From the NCBI RefSeq assembly GCF_965249985.1, contig NZ_OZ252280.1: 64,000 bases of DNA. One strand, given 5' to 3'. A program made the position numbers and the translations under genes. Positions 49,633 to 59,394 of this stretch are shown one piece after another (positions within the stretch are counted from its first letter, which is position 1; each line of letters begins with the position of its first letter). Under the pieces are notes generated by a model. It searched no databases. It was not told the DNA's origin and saw only the letters and a list, made by a program, of their open reading frames with translations. Source of the stretch: Algiphilus sp022763315. Its GTDB lineage: Bacteria; Pseudomonadota; Gammaproteobacteria; Nevskiales; Nevskiaceae.

Positions 49633-51183
49633 ATGCAACTCAACCCTTCCGAGATCAGCGACCTCATCAAGTCGCGCATCGAGAACTTCGACGCCTCGGC
49701 GGAAGCGCGCAATACCGGCACGATCGTATCGCTGCAGGACGGCATTGTTCGCATCCACGGCCTGTCCGAAGCCCTGCTCGGCGAAATGCTCGAGTTCCCC
49801 GGCGTCGACGGTGAATCCACCTATGGTCTGGCGCTGAACCTCGAGCGCGACTCGGTGGGCGCCGTGGTCATGGGTGACTACAAGCACCTCAAGGAAGGCG
49901 ATACCGTCAAGTCCACCCAGCGCATTCTTGAAGTGCCGGTGGGCGAGGCGCTGCTCGGTCGCGTCGTGGACGCGCTCGGTCGACCCATTGATGGCAAGGG
50001 CCCGATCAACGCCGAACAGACGGCGCCGGTCGAGAAGGTGGCGCCGGGCGTCATCTGGCGTAAGTCGGTCGACCAGCCGGTGCAGACCGGTTACAAGGCC
50101 GTCGACTCCATGGTCCCGGTGGGTCGCGGTCAGCGTGAGCTGATCATTGGTGACCGTCAGACCGGCAAGACCGCGCTGGCCGTCGACACCATCATCAACC
50201 AGAAGAACTCGGGCATTAAGTGCATCTACGTGGCCATCGGCCAGAAGAACAGCACCATTGCCAACGTGGTGCGCAAGCTCGAAGAGCACGGCGCCATGGA
50301 CCACACCATCGTGGTCTCGGCCGCCGCCGCCGAGTCGCCGGCGCTGCAGTTCATCGCACCCTATGCCGGCTGCTCCATGGGCGAGTACTTCATGGACAAC
50401 GGGCAGGACGCCCTGATCATCTACGACGACCTTTCCAAGCAGGCCGTCGCCTATCGTCAGGTCTCCCTGCTGCTGCGTCGTCCGCCGGGTCGTGAAGCCT
50501 TCCCGGGCGACGTCTTCTATCTGCACTCCCGTCTGCTCGAGCGTGCCGCGCGCGTGTCGGCCGAGTACGTCGAGAAGATCACCGACGGCCGCGTCAAGGG
50601 CCAGACCGGTTCGCTGACCGCACTGCCGATCATCGAAACGCAGGCCGGTGACGTCTCCGCCTTCGTTCCGACCAACGTGATTTCCATCACCGACGGTCAG
50701 ATCTTCCTCGAGACCGACCTGTTCAACGCGGGCATCCGCCCGGCCATGAATGCCGGTATCTCGGTGTCGCGCGTGGGTGGTGCGGCGCAGACCAAGATCA
50801 TCAAGAAGCTCGGCGGCGGTGTCCGTCTGGCTCTGGCGCAGTACCGCGAACTCGCAGCCTTCGCCCAGTTCGCCTCGGACCTCGATCCGGCGACCCGTGC
50901 CCAGCTCGACCGCGGCCAGCGCGTGACTGAGCTGATGAAGCAGAAGGAATACTCGCCGCTGTCGGTGGGCCTGATGGCGAGCTCGCTGTTTGCCATCGAA
51001 GAAGGCTACTTGGATCAGGTCTCGGTAGAGAAGATTCAGCCCTGGGAGGCGGGTCTGCACCAGTTCCTGGCCAGCGAGCACGGAGCACTGGTCGACGAGC
51101 TGAACAAGGGTGACTGGAACGACGATCTCAAGAAGCGTCTGACCGACGCCATGGACGCCTACGTCAAGCAGGCCGCGGTCTAA
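49633..51183 (+). CDS. atpA: ATP synthase F1 subunit alpha
   Basis: The 516-residue alpha subunit has an N-terminal beta barrel, P-loop G-D-R-Q-T-G-K-T (173-180) and the arginine-finger segment S-V-S-R-V-G-G-A-A-Q near residue 377. It forms the non-catalytic nucleotide sites. Length and motifs are typical, and nothing unusual was noted. Confidence 0.99.
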   Translation: MQLNPSEISDLIKSRIENFDASAEARNTGTIVSLQDGIVRIHGLSEALLGEMLEFPGVDGESTYGLALNLERDSVGAVVMGDYKHLKEGDTVKSTQRILEVPVGEALLGRVVDALGRPIDGKGPINAEQTAPVEKVAPGVIWRKSVDQPVQTGYKAVDSMVPVGRGQRELIIGDRQTGKTALAVDTIINQKNSGIKCIYVAIGQKNSTIANVVRKLEEHGAMDHTIVVSAAAAESPALQFIAPYAGCSMGEYFMDNGQDALIIYDDLSKQAVAYRQVSLLLRRPPGREAFPGDVFYLHSRLLERAARVSAEYVEKITDGRVKGQTGSLTALPIIETQAGDVSAFVPTNVISITDGQIFLETDLFNAGIRPAMNAGISVSRVGGAAQTKIIKKLGGGVRLALAQYRELAAFAQFASDLDPATRAQLDRGQRVTELMKQKEYSPLSVGLMASSLFAIEEGYLDQVSVEKIQPWEAGLHQFLASEHGALVDELNKGDWNDDLKKRLTDAMDAYVKQAAV

Positions 51184-51227
51184 ACAGGAACGAGATGTTG
51201 CTTCCCCGCCCAATGGAGGACCGCTAA

Positions 51228-52100
51228 GTGTCAGCAGCCAAGGAAATCCGCGGCAAGATCAAGAGCGTCCAGAACACGCAGAAGATTACGCGTGCGATGG
51301 AAAAAGTGGCCATGTCGAAGATGCGCAAGGCGCAGGAACGCATGGCCCAGGCACGCCCCTACGCGCACAAGATGACGGAAGTCATGCAGCGCGTGGCGGC
51401 GGCCAGCTCGGACTACACCCATCCGCTGATGGCAGAGCGTCCGGTCAAGCGTGTGACCTATCTGCTCGTCACCACCGACCGCGGCCTTTGCGGCGGGCTC
51501 AACATCAATATCTTCCGCAAGGTGTTGACCGAGATGAAGCGGCACCGCGACGAAGGTGTCGAGGTGCAGTTCGCGCTGCTCGGCAGCAAGGGGCTGGCCT
51601 ACTTCAAGCGTCTGGGTGGCAAGGTGATCGCTTCGGCCACCGGGCTCGGTGACAAGCCGACCATGCAGGACATGCTGGGTGTGATCAACGCGGTCACCGC
51701 CTCCTACGAGCAGGGTGAGACCGATCGGGTCTATCTGGTGTCTTCGAAGTTCGTGAACACCATGACGCAGAAGGCGGAGATTGAGCAGCTGCTGCCGGCC
51801 AAGGCACCGGAAGCCGATATGACCACCGAAGGCGGCTTCGGTTGGGACTACATCTACGAGCCCTCGGCACCCGAGCTGATGGATACCGTGGTCCAGCGCT
51901 ATGTCGAGTCGCTGGTCTACACCGCGGTGGTCGAGAACGCAGCCTGCGAACAGTCCGCCCGAATGGTGGCGATGAAGGCCGCCTCGGACAACGCCGGCAA
52001 GATCATCGACGACCTGCAGCTCGCCTACAACAAGGCGCGTCAGGCCAACATCACGAAGGAGCTCGCCGAGATCGTCGGCGGCGCCGCAGCGATCGAATAA
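51228..52100 (+). CDS. atpG: ATP synthase F1 subunit gamma
   Basis: This is the 290-residue central rotor shaft. The N-terminal helix contains I-K-S-V-Q-N-T-Q-K-I-T-R-A-M-E near residue 12, and the C-terminal helix ends with R-Q-A-N-I-T-K-E-L-A-E-I-V-G-G-A. T-T-D-R-G-L-C-G-G-L-N near 76 is the family signature. The start is GTG 51228; the TGGAGG site is 10 bases upstream. Confidence 0.98.
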   Translation: MSAAKEIRGKIKSVQNTQKITRAMEKVAMSKMRKAQERMAQARPYAHKMTEVMQRVAAASSDYTHPLMAERPVKRVTYLLVTTDRGLCGGLNINIFRKVLTEMKRHRDEGVEVQFALLGSKGLAYFKRLGGKVIASATGLGDKPTMQDMLGVINAVTASYEQGETDRVYLVSSKFVNTMTQKAEIEQLLPAKAPEADMTTEGGFGWDYIYEPSAPELMDTVVQRYVESLVYTAVVENAACEQSARMVAMKAASDNAGKIIDDLQLAYNKARQANITKELAEIVGGAAAIE

Positions 52101-52154
52101 GTCTTCGGTCGCGTACACCCAAATAGCAATACTTTACGTACAGGACGAATCAAG

Positions 52155-53546
52155 ATGAGCTCTGGAAAGGTCGTACAGGTCATCGGCGCGGTTATCGACG
52201 TTGAATTTCCGCGAGACGCTATTCCGAACATCTTCGACGCATTGGTCGTCGACGAGAATGGCCTCACCCTTGAGGTCCAGCAGCAGCTTGGCGACGGCAT
52301 CGTGCGCACCATTGCGCTCGGCGTCAGTGAAGGCATCAAGCGGGGTCTGGCTGTCAGCAATACTGGCCGCGCGATCTCGGTTCCGGTCGGCGAGAAGACC
52401 CTCGGCCGCATCATGAACGTGCTTGGTGAGCCGATCGACGAGGCTGGCGACGTGGGTTCCGAGCAGACCTGGGGCATCCACCGCGCGCCGCCGAGCTACG
52501 AAGATCAGTCCGGTTCCACCGAACTGCTCGAAACCGGCATCAAGGTCATCGACCTGCTCTGCCCCTTTGCCAAGGGCGGCAAGGTCGGGCTCTTCGGCGG
52601 TGCCGGCGTAGGCAAGACCGTGAACATGATGGAGCTCATCAACAACATCGCCAAGGCGCACTCGGGTCTGTCCGTGTTCGCCGGCGTGGGTGAGCGTACC
52701 CGTGAAGGCAACGACTTCTATCACGAAATGCAGGAGTCGAAGGTCATCGACAAGGTGGCGATGGTCTACGGCCAGATGAACGAGCCGCCCGGCAACCGTC
52801 TGCGCGTGGCCCTGACTGGCCTGACCATGGCCGAGTACTTCCGCGACGAAGGCCGCGACGTGTTGCTCTTCATCGACAACATCTACCGCTACACGCTGGC
52901 GGGTACCGAGGTGTCTGCGCTGCTCGGCCGTATGCCGTCGGCGGTGGGCTATCAGCCGACCCTGGCCGAGGAAATGGGCGTTCTCCAGGAGCGTATTACC
53001 TCCACCAAGACCGGTTCCATTACCTCCATCCAGGCCGTGTACGTTCCCGCGGACGACCTCACCGACCCGTCGCCGGCCACCACCTTCGCGCACTTGGACG
53101 CCACCGTCGTGCTGTCGCGTGACATCGCCTCGCTCGGTATCTACCCGGCGGTGGACCCGCTCGATTCGACCTCACGTCAGCTCGACCCGAACGTCATCGG
53201 CGAGGAGCACTACAACTGCACCCGCGACGTGCAGGGCGTGCTGCAGCGCTACAAGGAGCTGAAGGACATCATCGCCATTCTCGGCATGGATGAACTGTCC
53301 GAAGACGACAAGCTGGCCGTGTCGCGTGCCCGTAAGATCCAGCGCTTCCTGTCGCAGCCCTTCCACGTGGCCGAAGTCTTCACCGGTTCGCCGGGCGTGT
53401 ATGTCTCGCTCGCCGAAACTATCCGCGCCTTCCGTGGCATCGTCGACGGTGAATACGACCACCTGCCCGAGCAGGCCTTCTACATGGTCGGCACCATCGA
53501 CGAAGCGATCGAAAAGGCGAAGAAGCTCGAAGGCCAGGCGGCCTGA
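52155..53546 (+). CDS. atpD: ATP synthase F1 subunit beta
   Basis: The 463-residue catalytic subunit has P-loop G-G-A-G-V-G-K-T (148-155), the catalytic G-E-R-T-R-E-G-N-D segment near residue 180 and the F-I-D-N-I-Y-R-Y strand near 238-245. This shows isoleucine-tyrosine where many species have I-F-R-F. It makes ATP from ADP and phosphate. The proton-coupled operon order is the standard one. Confidence 0.99.
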   Translation: MSSGKVVQVIGAVIDVEFPRDAIPNIFDALVVDENGLTLEVQQQLGDGIVRTIALGVSEGIKRGLAVSNTGRAISVPVGEKTLGRIMNVLGEPIDEAGDVGSEQTWGIHRAPPSYEDQSGSTELLETGIKVIDLLCPFAKGGKVGLFGGAGVGKTVNMMELINNIAKAHSGLSVFAGVGERTREGNDFYHEMQESKVIDKVAMVYGQMNEPPGNRLRVALTGLTMAEYFRDEGRDVLLFIDNIYRYTLAGTEVSALLGRMPSAVGYQPTLAEEMGVLQERITSTKTGSITSIQAVYVPADDLTDPSPATTFAHLDATVVLSRDIASLGIYPAVDPLDSTSRQLDPNVIGEEHYNCTRDVQGVLQRYKELKDIIAILGMDELSEDDKLAVSRARKIQRFLSQPFHVAEVFTGSPGVYVSLAETIRAFRGIVDGEYDHLPEQAFYMVGTIDEAIEKAKKLEGQAA

Positions 53547-53564
53547 TCCGCGGACGACTAGCTC

Positions 53565-53987
53565 ATGGCAGAACTCCAACTCGACATTGTCGCCAACGAA
53601 GGCGAGATCCATTCCGGCAAGGCAGTGATGGTGGTCGCACCGGCGGCCCAGGGTGAGGTCGGTATCGCGCCGCGCCACGCCCCCTTGCTGACCGCCCTGA
53701 AGCCGGGCGAAATGCGGGTGGAGACCACTGACGGCCAGCGTCTGACCTTCTTTGTCGGTGGTGGCATCCTCGAAGTGCAGCCGGATCGCGTGTCGGTGCT
53801 CGCCGACACCGCCCTGCGCAGCGAAGACGCCGACGAAGCCGCTGCCGCCGAAGCCAAGAAGGCCGCCGAGGCCTCCATGGAAGGTGCCGAGAGCGAATCC
53901 GATCTCGAACGCGCCCAGGCCGAACTCGCCGCCGCCGCGGCCCGACTGGAATTCGTGCGCAAGCTCAAGGGCAGCGCCCACAAGTAA
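53565..53987 (+). CDS. atpC: ATP synthase F1 subunit epsilon
   Basis: This 140-residue subunit has an N-terminal beta sandwich (E-L-Q-L-D-I-V-A-N-E-G-E-I to F-F-V-G-G-G-I-L-E-V) and a two-helix C-terminal hairpin rich in A and E that can inhibit hydrolysis. It is the last gene of the atp operon and is followed by a hairpin at 53992-54021. Confidence 0.97.
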   Translation: MAELQLDIVANEGEIHSGKAVMVVAPAAQGEVGIAPRHAPLLTALKPGEMRVETTDGQRLTFFVGGGILEVQPDRVSVLADTALRSEDADEAAAAEAKKAAEASMEGAESESDLERAQAELAAAAARLEFVRKLKGSAHK

Positions 53988-53991
53988 CGCC

Positions 53992-54021
53992 GAGACCGCC
54001 AGCGTTTGCTGGCGGCGTCTC
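53992..54021 (+). terminator. Hairpin at the end of the atp operon
   Basis: GAGAC-CGCCAGC pairs with GCTGGCG-(GC)-GTCTC around a GTTT loop, giving 12 base pairs with a two-base bulge, 5 bases after the atpC stop. There is no T-run, so it may stabilise or process the mRNA or terminate only weakly, allowing some read-through into glmU. Confidence 0.6.
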
Positions 54022-54049
54022 CGCCCGCGCTCACCTACACTGGCGGGTC

Positions 54050-55474
54050 ATGGATAGTCGTCTCCCTCTTCACGTCATTGTCCTCGCAGCAGGGCAGGGC
54101 ACGCGCATGCAGAGTGCGCTGCCCAAGGTGCTGCACCCGGTTGCGGGTCGTCCCATGCTGGCCCATGTGCTGGCGACGGCCGCCGCCCTGGACGCCGAGG
54201 TCTGCCACGTCGTGATCGGACATGGCGGCGAAGCCGTGCAACGCGAGATCACGGCACCGGCCGGGCTGGATGTGCGCTGGGCAATACAGCACGAGCAGCT
54301 AGGAACCGCGCATGCTGTGGATCAGGCCATGCCCGCCGTGCCCGATGCCGCGCAGGTTCTCATCATGTATGGCGATGTCCCCCTTGTGCAGTCCGCCACG
54401 CTTGCGAACCTGCTTGCGGTGGGCGAGGCCACTGGCGCACTGCTCGCAACCCAGCTCTCAGACCCGACTGGCTATGGACGTCTGCTGCGCACTGCCGATG
54501 GTCGCTTGGCGGCCGTAGTCGAGGAAAAGGACGCCACCGTCGAGCAGCGCCAAATCAAGGAAATCAACACCGGTTTTGTCTGTGCGCCCGCGCACAAGCT
54601 GCGCGCTTGGGTAGCGGGCATCGATAACGACAACGCCAAGGGCGAGTACTACCTCACCGATTTGGTGGCATTGGCCGCGGCGGAGGGCGCGCCCCTCGCC
54701 GTCGCCACAGCCGAGGAAGCCGCCGATGTCGAGGGTGTCAATGATCGGCTCCAACTGGCGCGTGCCGAGCGCCGCTTCCAGGCGCGCCAAGCGGAGGCGG
54801 TGATGCGTGCGGGCGTAAGCCTGCGCGACCCGGCGCGCTTCGATCTGCGTGGAACGCTCGATGCGGGGCGCGATGTCGTCATCGACGCGGATGTGATTAT
54901 CGAGGGCCATGTGGTGCTCGCCGATGGCGTGCAGGTCGGTCCCTTTGTGCATCTGCGCAACGTCGAAGTGGGCGCGGGCAGCCGCATCCACTCGCACAGC
55001 GTGCTGGAGTCCGCACGCGTTGGCGCGGACTGCGACATCGGCCCCTTCGCGCGGCTGCGGCCCGGGACGCAGTGCGCGGATGGTGCGCGCGTCGGCAACT
55101 TTGTCGAGATCAAGAATGCCTCCCTGGGACCAGGGGCCAAGGCCAATCATCTGAGCTATCTCGGCGATGCCACGGTGGGCGCCAAGGCCAATATCGGTGC
55201 CGGCACCATCACCTGCAATTACGATGGCGCCAACAAACATCACACCCGCATCGGCGAGTCGGCGTTTATTGGCAGCAATACCGCGCTAGTGGCGCCGGTC
55301 GAGGTCGGCGATCGCGCCACCATCGCGGCCGGATCCACCATTACCAAGAATGCGCCGGCCGACGCGCTGACCTTGGCCCGCTCCCGCGAGCAGAAATCAC
55401 TGAGCGGCTGGAAGCGACCGCAGAAGCGGCCTTCCAGCGGCGGCGACAACGGCGGTTCACAAGGCGGAGCCTGA
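54050..55474 (+). CDS. glmU: Bifunctional N-acetylglucosamine-1-phosphate uridylyltransferase / glucosamine-1-phosphate acetyltransferase
   Basis: The enzyme makes UDP-GlcNAc in two steps. The 474-residue protein has the pyrophosphorylase loop L-A-A-G-Q-G-T-R-M (12-20) with L-P-K-V-L-H-P-V, then G-D-V-P-L near residue 105. The left-handed beta helix of hexapeptide repeats starts near residue 250, with N-Y-D-G-A-N-K-H-H-T in the acetyltransferase site. The C-terminal tail is basic and disordered. It follows atpC by 62 bases and glmS follows by 32 bases, which puts both amino-sugar enzymes together. Confidence 0.98.
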   Translation: MDSRLPLHVIVLAAGQGTRMQSALPKVLHPVAGRPMLAHVLATAAALDAEVCHVVIGHGGEAVQREITAPAGLDVRWAIQHEQLGTAHAVDQAMPAVPDAAQVLIMYGDVPLVQSATLANLLAVGEATGALLATQLSDPTGYGRLLRTADGRLAAVVEEKDATVEQRQIKEINTGFVCAPAHKLRAWVAGIDNDNAKGEYYLTDLVALAAAEGAPLAVATAEEAADVEGVNDRLQLARAERRFQARQAEAVMRAGVSLRDPARFDLRGTLDAGRDVVIDADVIIEGHVVLADGVQVGPFVHLRNVEVGAGSRIHSHSVLESARVGADCDIGPFARLRPGTQCADGARVGNFVEIKNASLGPGAKANHLSYLGDATVGAKANIGAGTITCNYDGANKHHTRIGESAFIGSNTALVAPVEVGDRATIAAGSTITKNAPADALTLARSREQKSLSGWKRPQKRPSSGGDNGGSQGGA

Positions 55475-55506
55475 ACCGCCACAGGGTACGATCAAGGGGA
55501 AGCAGC

Positions 55507-57333
55507 ATGTGCGGTATCGTCGGGGCCACCGCCCAACGCAACGTACGCGAGATTCTGATCGAAGGGCTGCGTCGCCTGGAGTACCGCGGCTACGATTCCG
55601 CCGGCTTCGCGCTGGTTGATGCGGATGGTGCGCTGCGCCTGGTGCGCGCGCAGGGCAAGGTGGCCGCCCTTGCCGAGGCCGCCGAGCAGGCCGGCCACGA
55701 CGGTCATTTCGGTATCGCCCACACGCGCTGGGCCACGCACGGCGTACCGGCCGAACACAATGCTCATCCGCATATTTCGGGCGACGTCGCGGTGGTCCAT
55801 AACGGCATCATCGAGAACCACGACGCGTTGCGCGCGGGTCTGGAAGCGGAGGGATATCGCTTCGCCTCGGATACCGATACCGAAGTGGTGGCGCACCTAC
55901 TGCATCGCGCGCTCGAAAGCCATGACGGCCTGCTCGAGGCGCTGCAGGCGGTAGTCGGGCAGCTGGAGGGCGCCTACGCATTGGCAGTCACCTGCGCCCG
56001 CCATCCGGAGACCCTGGCCATCGCCCGCAAGGGATCGCCGCTGACCATCGGCGTCGGCATTGGCGAGCACTTCTGCGCCTCGGACGCGCTGGCATTGCTG
56101 CCCGTGACGAGTCGCTTCGTGTACCTGGAAGAAGGCGATATCGCCGAGCTGCGCCCGGAGCGCTATCGCGTGTTCAATGCTGGCGTACCGGTGGAACGCG
56201 TCGTGCAGCAGTCCACCCAATCCGCCGCCGCGGTGGAGAAGGGCGCCTACAGCCATTTCATGCTCAAGGAGATCCACGAGCAACCGACGGCCATCGCGCA
56301 GACCCTCGAAGGGCGCATTGGCGATGGCCGCGTTCTGGATTCGATCCTTGGCCCCGATACCGGTCGTGTGCTGGCCAAGGTGCAACGCATCCATATCGTC
56401 GCCTGCGGCACCTCCGCTCATGCGGGCCAAGTCGCCGCCTACTGGTTTGAACAGATCGCACGCATGCCCTGCCGGGTCGAACTGGCCAGCGAATTCCGCT
56501 ACCGCGAGCCGCTGATCGAGGACGGCACGCTGATCATCACCATTTCGCAGTCGGGGGAAACCGCCGATACGTTGGAAGCCTTGCGCCATGCCCGGCAATA
56601 CCCGCTGGCCGGCGCACTGGCGATCTGCAATGCCCCGGAATCCAGCCTGGTGCGGGAATCCGATCTGGTGCTGATGACGCATGCCGGTCCGGAGCGCTCG
56701 GTGGCTAGCACCAAGGCCTTCACCACGCAGCTGACCGCCCTGGCGCTCGTTATGCTGCTGCTGGCGCGCCGCTTCGGTATGGCGGCCGAGGTCGAGACCG
56801 ACTACGTGACGCAGTTGATGTCGGTACCGCGCATCATTGAGGAAGTCCTGGAACTCGACAGCGAAGTGCGGGCACTGGCCGAGCGCCTGGTCGACAAGCA
56901 CCACGCGCTCTTCCTCGGGCGCAACACCATGTTCCCGGTGGCACTGGAAGGGGCGCTCAAGCTCAAGGAAATCTCCTATATCCACGCCGAGGCCTACGCC
57001 GCCGGCGAGCTCAAGCACGGTCCCTTGGCATTGGTTGACGAAGACATGCCCGTCATCGCCGTGGCGCCGGATACCGGGCTGCTGGAGAAGTTGCGTTCCA
57101 ACCTGCAGGAAGTCCGCGCCCGTGGCGGCCGGCTCTTCGTGTTCGGGGATATCCAGGCCGGATTTTCCGAGGACGACACCACCTCAGTGCTGAGCATTCC
57201 GGCGTCTGGCGCGCTGGCCCATCCGCTGGTCTACACCGTGCCGCTGCAGCTACTGGCCTATCACGTCGCCGTGCTCAAGGGAACGGACGTGGACCAGCCG
57301 CGCAATCTGGCGAAATCCGTCACGGTCGAATAG
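55507..57333 (+). CDS. glmS: Glutamine-fructose-6-phosphate aminotransferase (isomerising)
   Basis: GlmS makes glucosamine 6-phosphate from fructose 6-phosphate and glutamine. It is 608 residues with the nucleophile C2 exposed after removal of Met (M-C-G-I-V-G). The class II amidotransferase domain (R-R-L-E-Y-R-G-Y-D-S-A-G near 21) is followed by two SIS domains (A-C-G-T-S near 299, S-Q-S-G-E-T-A-D near 347) and ends L-A-K-S-V-T-V-E. No glmS ribozyme is expected in proteobacteria and none was seen. The 32-base gap after glmU indicates co-transcription. Confidence 0.98.
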   Translation: MCGIVGATAQRNVREILIEGLRRLEYRGYDSAGFALVDADGALRLVRAQGKVAALAEAAEQAGHDGHFGIAHTRWATHGVPAEHNAHPHISGDVAVVHNGIIENHDALRAGLEAEGYRFASDTDTEVVAHLLHRALESHDGLLEALQAVVGQLEGAYALAVTCARHPETLAIARKGSPLTIGVGIGEHFCASDALALLPVTSRFVYLEEGDIAELRPERYRVFNAGVPVERVVQQSTQSAAAVEKGAYSHFMLKEIHEQPTAIAQTLEGRIGDGRVLDSILGPDTGRVLAKVQRIHIVACGTSAHAGQVAAYWFEQIARMPCRVELASEFRYREPLIEDGTLIITISQSGETADTLEALRHARQYPLAGALAICNAPESSLVRESDLVLMTHAGPERSVASTKAFTTQLTALALVMLLLARRFGMAAEVETDYVTQLMSVPRIIEEVLELDSEVRALAERLVDKHHALFLGRNTMFPVALEGALKLKEISYIHAEAYAAGELKHGPLALVDEDMPVIAVAPDTGLLEKLRSNLQEVRARGGRLFVFGDIQAGFSEDDTTSVLSIPASGALAHPLVYTVPLQLLAYHVAVLKGTDVDQPRNLAKSVTVE

Positions 57334-57553
57334 CGGCTCCCACGGGCGGGTACTGAGGTTGCAGGCTGCATCTGGCGCCGGGGCGGGCAAGTTGCGATAA
57401 GTGCCACTAACAGGCGCAGCGGGCGCTGCTATGCAAGCCTCGCTCCCCACGCGGTGTGCGCCCTGCCGTGATGCTCCCGCTGATTACCAGCCTCGACAGA
57501 TCGCGGTCGATTTTCGGGTTCACCACCGCGACAGATGCCCCTTGGTGCTATTA

Positions 57554-57569
57554 TGGACCAATCGTTCCA
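57554..57569. promoter_or_regulatory. Candidate operator of the TetR-dehalogenase operon
   Basis: TGGACCAATCGTTCCA is an imperfect 16-base palindrome (6 of 8 half-site positions match), ending 14 bases before the TetR start. It overlaps a TATTAT box at 57549-57554 that could be the -10 of the promoter. TetR-family repressors commonly bind such sites over their own promoter. The rest of the 250-base gap after glmS shows no gene. Confidence 0.5.
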
Positions 57570-57583
57570 AAACCGGGTGCCCA

Positions 57584-58204
57584 ATGGCGCGACCCCTGGC
57601 TTTCAATCGTGATCATGCGCTGCGTCGCGCCACACGCCTGTTCTGGGCGCGCGGTTACCACGCCACGGCGATGCCGGCCTTGCTGGATCACATGGGTATT
57701 GCGCGCAGCAGCTTTTACGCAAGCTTTGGGGACAAGCGACATCTCTTCATCGAATGCCTGGACCTCTTCGGTCGGCAGACCGCGCGTTACGCCGAAGCGC
57801 CGGCCGTGGCGCCGGCCACAGACGTGATCTGGAGCTTTTTCGAGGCAACCGTGCGTGCCGCACCGGATGCGCGCCTCCCCTATGGCTGTCTACTGGTCAA
57901 TACCACGCTCGAACTTGCGGATAGTGAGCCCACTTTGCGCGCGCGGGCATCCGCGCAATTGGAGGGCATCGAAAAGCGCTTTGCAAAGGCCTTCGAAGCG
58001 GCGTACGCAGCGGGTTTGCTCAATACCCCGCTGGATGCCGACTCACTGGCGCGCTACGTCATGACCGTCAATCAGGGCCTGCGCGTGCGCAGTCGGCAGG
58101 GCGAAACGCGCGAGACGCTTTGGGACATCCTGACCACCAGCCTCGGCCTCATCGGCCTGACACCACCAACACAACAATACGGAGACACCCCCCATGCCCA
58201 TTGA
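57584..58204 (+). CDS. TetR/AcrR family transcriptional regulator
   Basis: This 206-residue regulator has an N-terminal helix-turn-helix (A-T-R-L-F-W-A-R-G-Y-H-A-T-A near residue 16, S-F-Y-A-S-F-G-D-K near 43) and a ligand-binding C-terminal domain containing P-Y-G-C-L-L-V-N-T near residue 98. The start ATG 57584 places the HTH at the normal distance. The gene overlaps the haloalkane dehalogenase gene by 11 bases, which argues that it controls that operon, most likely as a repressor released by a substrate or product. Confidence 0.9.
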   Translation: MARPLAFNRDHALRRATRLFWARGYHATAMPALLDHMGIARSSFYASFGDKRHLFIECLDLFGRQTARYAEAPAVAPATDVIWSFFEATVRAAPDARLPYGCLLVNTTLELADSEPTLRARASAQLEGIEKRFAKAFEAAYAAGLLNTPLDADSLARYVMTVNQGLRVRSRQGETRETLWDILTTSLGLIGLTPPTQQYGDTPHAH

Positions 58205-59057
58205 GAAACACTTCGCCGATATCGATGGCCGCCGCATCGCCTATGTGGAGCGCGGCAGCGGCGATCCCATCGTGTTACTGCACGGCAATCCGACGTCCGC
58301 CTACCTCTGGCGGAATGTCTGGCCGGAACTGGAGGGCCTGGGCCGCATCATCGTGCCCGACCTCATTGGCCAGGGCGACTCCGAGAAACTGCCGCCCGAA
58401 GACGGTCCGGGCCGCTATTCCTTCGAAGTGGCGTATCGCTATCTGGAAGGGCTACTCAGTGCCTTGGGTGCCGATCGCAAGGTCACGCTGGTGCTGCACG
58501 ACTGGGGCAGCGGCCTTGGTTTCCATTGGGCCGCGCAACACCCCGAAGCGGTCAAGGCCATTGCCTACATGGAGGCCATCGTCATGCCGGTGTCCTGGTC
58601 GGATTGGCCGAAGGATGCCGTCGGCATCTTCAAGGGCTTTCGGTCCGAGAAGGGGGAATCCCTGATCCTCGAGCGCAACATGTTCATCGAAGGCGTGCTG
58701 CCGAGCTCGATCATGCGCACGCTGAGCAACGAGGAAATGGAGGAATACCGGCGCCCCTTCCGCACGCCAGAGGATCGCCAGCCCACCCTCAACTGGCCCC
58801 GCCAGATTCCCATCGACGGCGAACCCGAGCACATGGTGCGTCTGGTGGAGGACTACGGCCGCTTCATGGCGCAAAGTCCCATGCCCAAGCTGTTCATCAA
58901 TGCCGAGCCCGGCAGCATCCTGACCGGGCGCCCGCGCGAATTCTGCCGGAGCTGGCCGAATCAGCGGGAGGTCACGGTGCCCGGCTTGCATTTCATCCAG
59001 GAAGATTCCCCGCAGGAGATCGGTCGCGCCATCCGCGACTGGCTTGCTCAAATCTGA
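58194..59057 (+). CDS. dhaA: Haloalkane dehalogenase (DhaA/LinB subfamily)
   Basis: This 287-residue alpha/beta hydrolase hydrolyses carbon-halogen bonds to alcohols. All functional residues of subfamily II are present: halide-binding N32 (H-G-N-P-T-S) and W104, nucleophile D103 (L-H-D-W-G-S), acid E127 (A-Y-M-E-A-I) and base H266 (L-H-F-I-Q-E-D-S-P). It resembles LinB in segments such as F-I-N-A-E-P-G near residue 234. Possible substrates are halogenated alkanes or natural halogenated compounds. The first bases overlap the TetR stop, and a DUF1330 gene follows after 19 bases. Confidence 0.96.
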   Translation: MPIEKHFADIDGRRIAYVERGSGDPIVLLHGNPTSAYLWRNVWPELEGLGRIIVPDLIGQGDSEKLPPEDGPGRYSFEVAYRYLEGLLSALGADRKVTLVLHDWGSGLGFHWAAQHPEAVKAIAYMEAIVMPVSWSDWPKDAVGIFKGFRSEKGESLILERNMFIEGVLPSSIMRTLSNEEMEEYRRPFRTPEDRQPTLNWPRQIPIDGEPEHMVRLVEDYGRFMAQSPMPKLFINAEPGSILTGRPREFCRSWPNQREVTVPGLHFIQEDSPQEIGRAIRDWLAQI

Positions 59058-59076
59058 CCCTACCTAAGGAAACCCC

Positions 59077-59394
59077 ATGTCCGATGTGCCCGTTTACATC
59101 ATTGCCAATTTCACCGTGCATGACGCTGCGACCTACCGCACCTATGAGAAGGGCTTTTTCCCGCTGCTCAAGAAGTACGGTGGCAGCTTCATCACCTATG
59201 ACGACGCCTCCGAGACGCTGGAAGGCCCCAAGCCGCGGCAGGGTCGGGTTGTGATGTTCCAGTTTCCCTCCGAGCAAGCCGCCAAGGATTGGTATGCAGA
59301 TCCTGAGTACCAGGCCTTGTCGGAACACCGGCGCGCCGGCACCGAACTAGAATTCATCACTCTGGTGCACGGTTTGCCTCCGAGGAAGGCATGA
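59077..59394 (+). CDS. DUF1330 family protein
   Basis: A 105-residue protein of the dimeric ferredoxin-like DUF1330 family. Conserved pieces are V-Y-I-I-A-N-F-T-V (6-14), Y-G-G-S-F-I-T-Y near residue 34, V-V-M-F-Q-F-P-S near 58 and W-Y-A-D-P-E-Y-Q-A-L near 72. The function is unknown, though the fold often binds small hydrophobic or aromatic ligands. Sandwiched between the dehalogenase and thioesterase genes with a 4-base overlap to the latter, it is probably part of the same metabolic unit. Confidence 0.85.
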   Translation: MSDVPVYIIANFTVHDAATYRTYEKGFFPLLKKYGGSFITYDDASETLEGPKPRQGRVVMFQFPSEQAAKDWYADPEYQALSEHRRAGTELEFITLVHGLPPRKA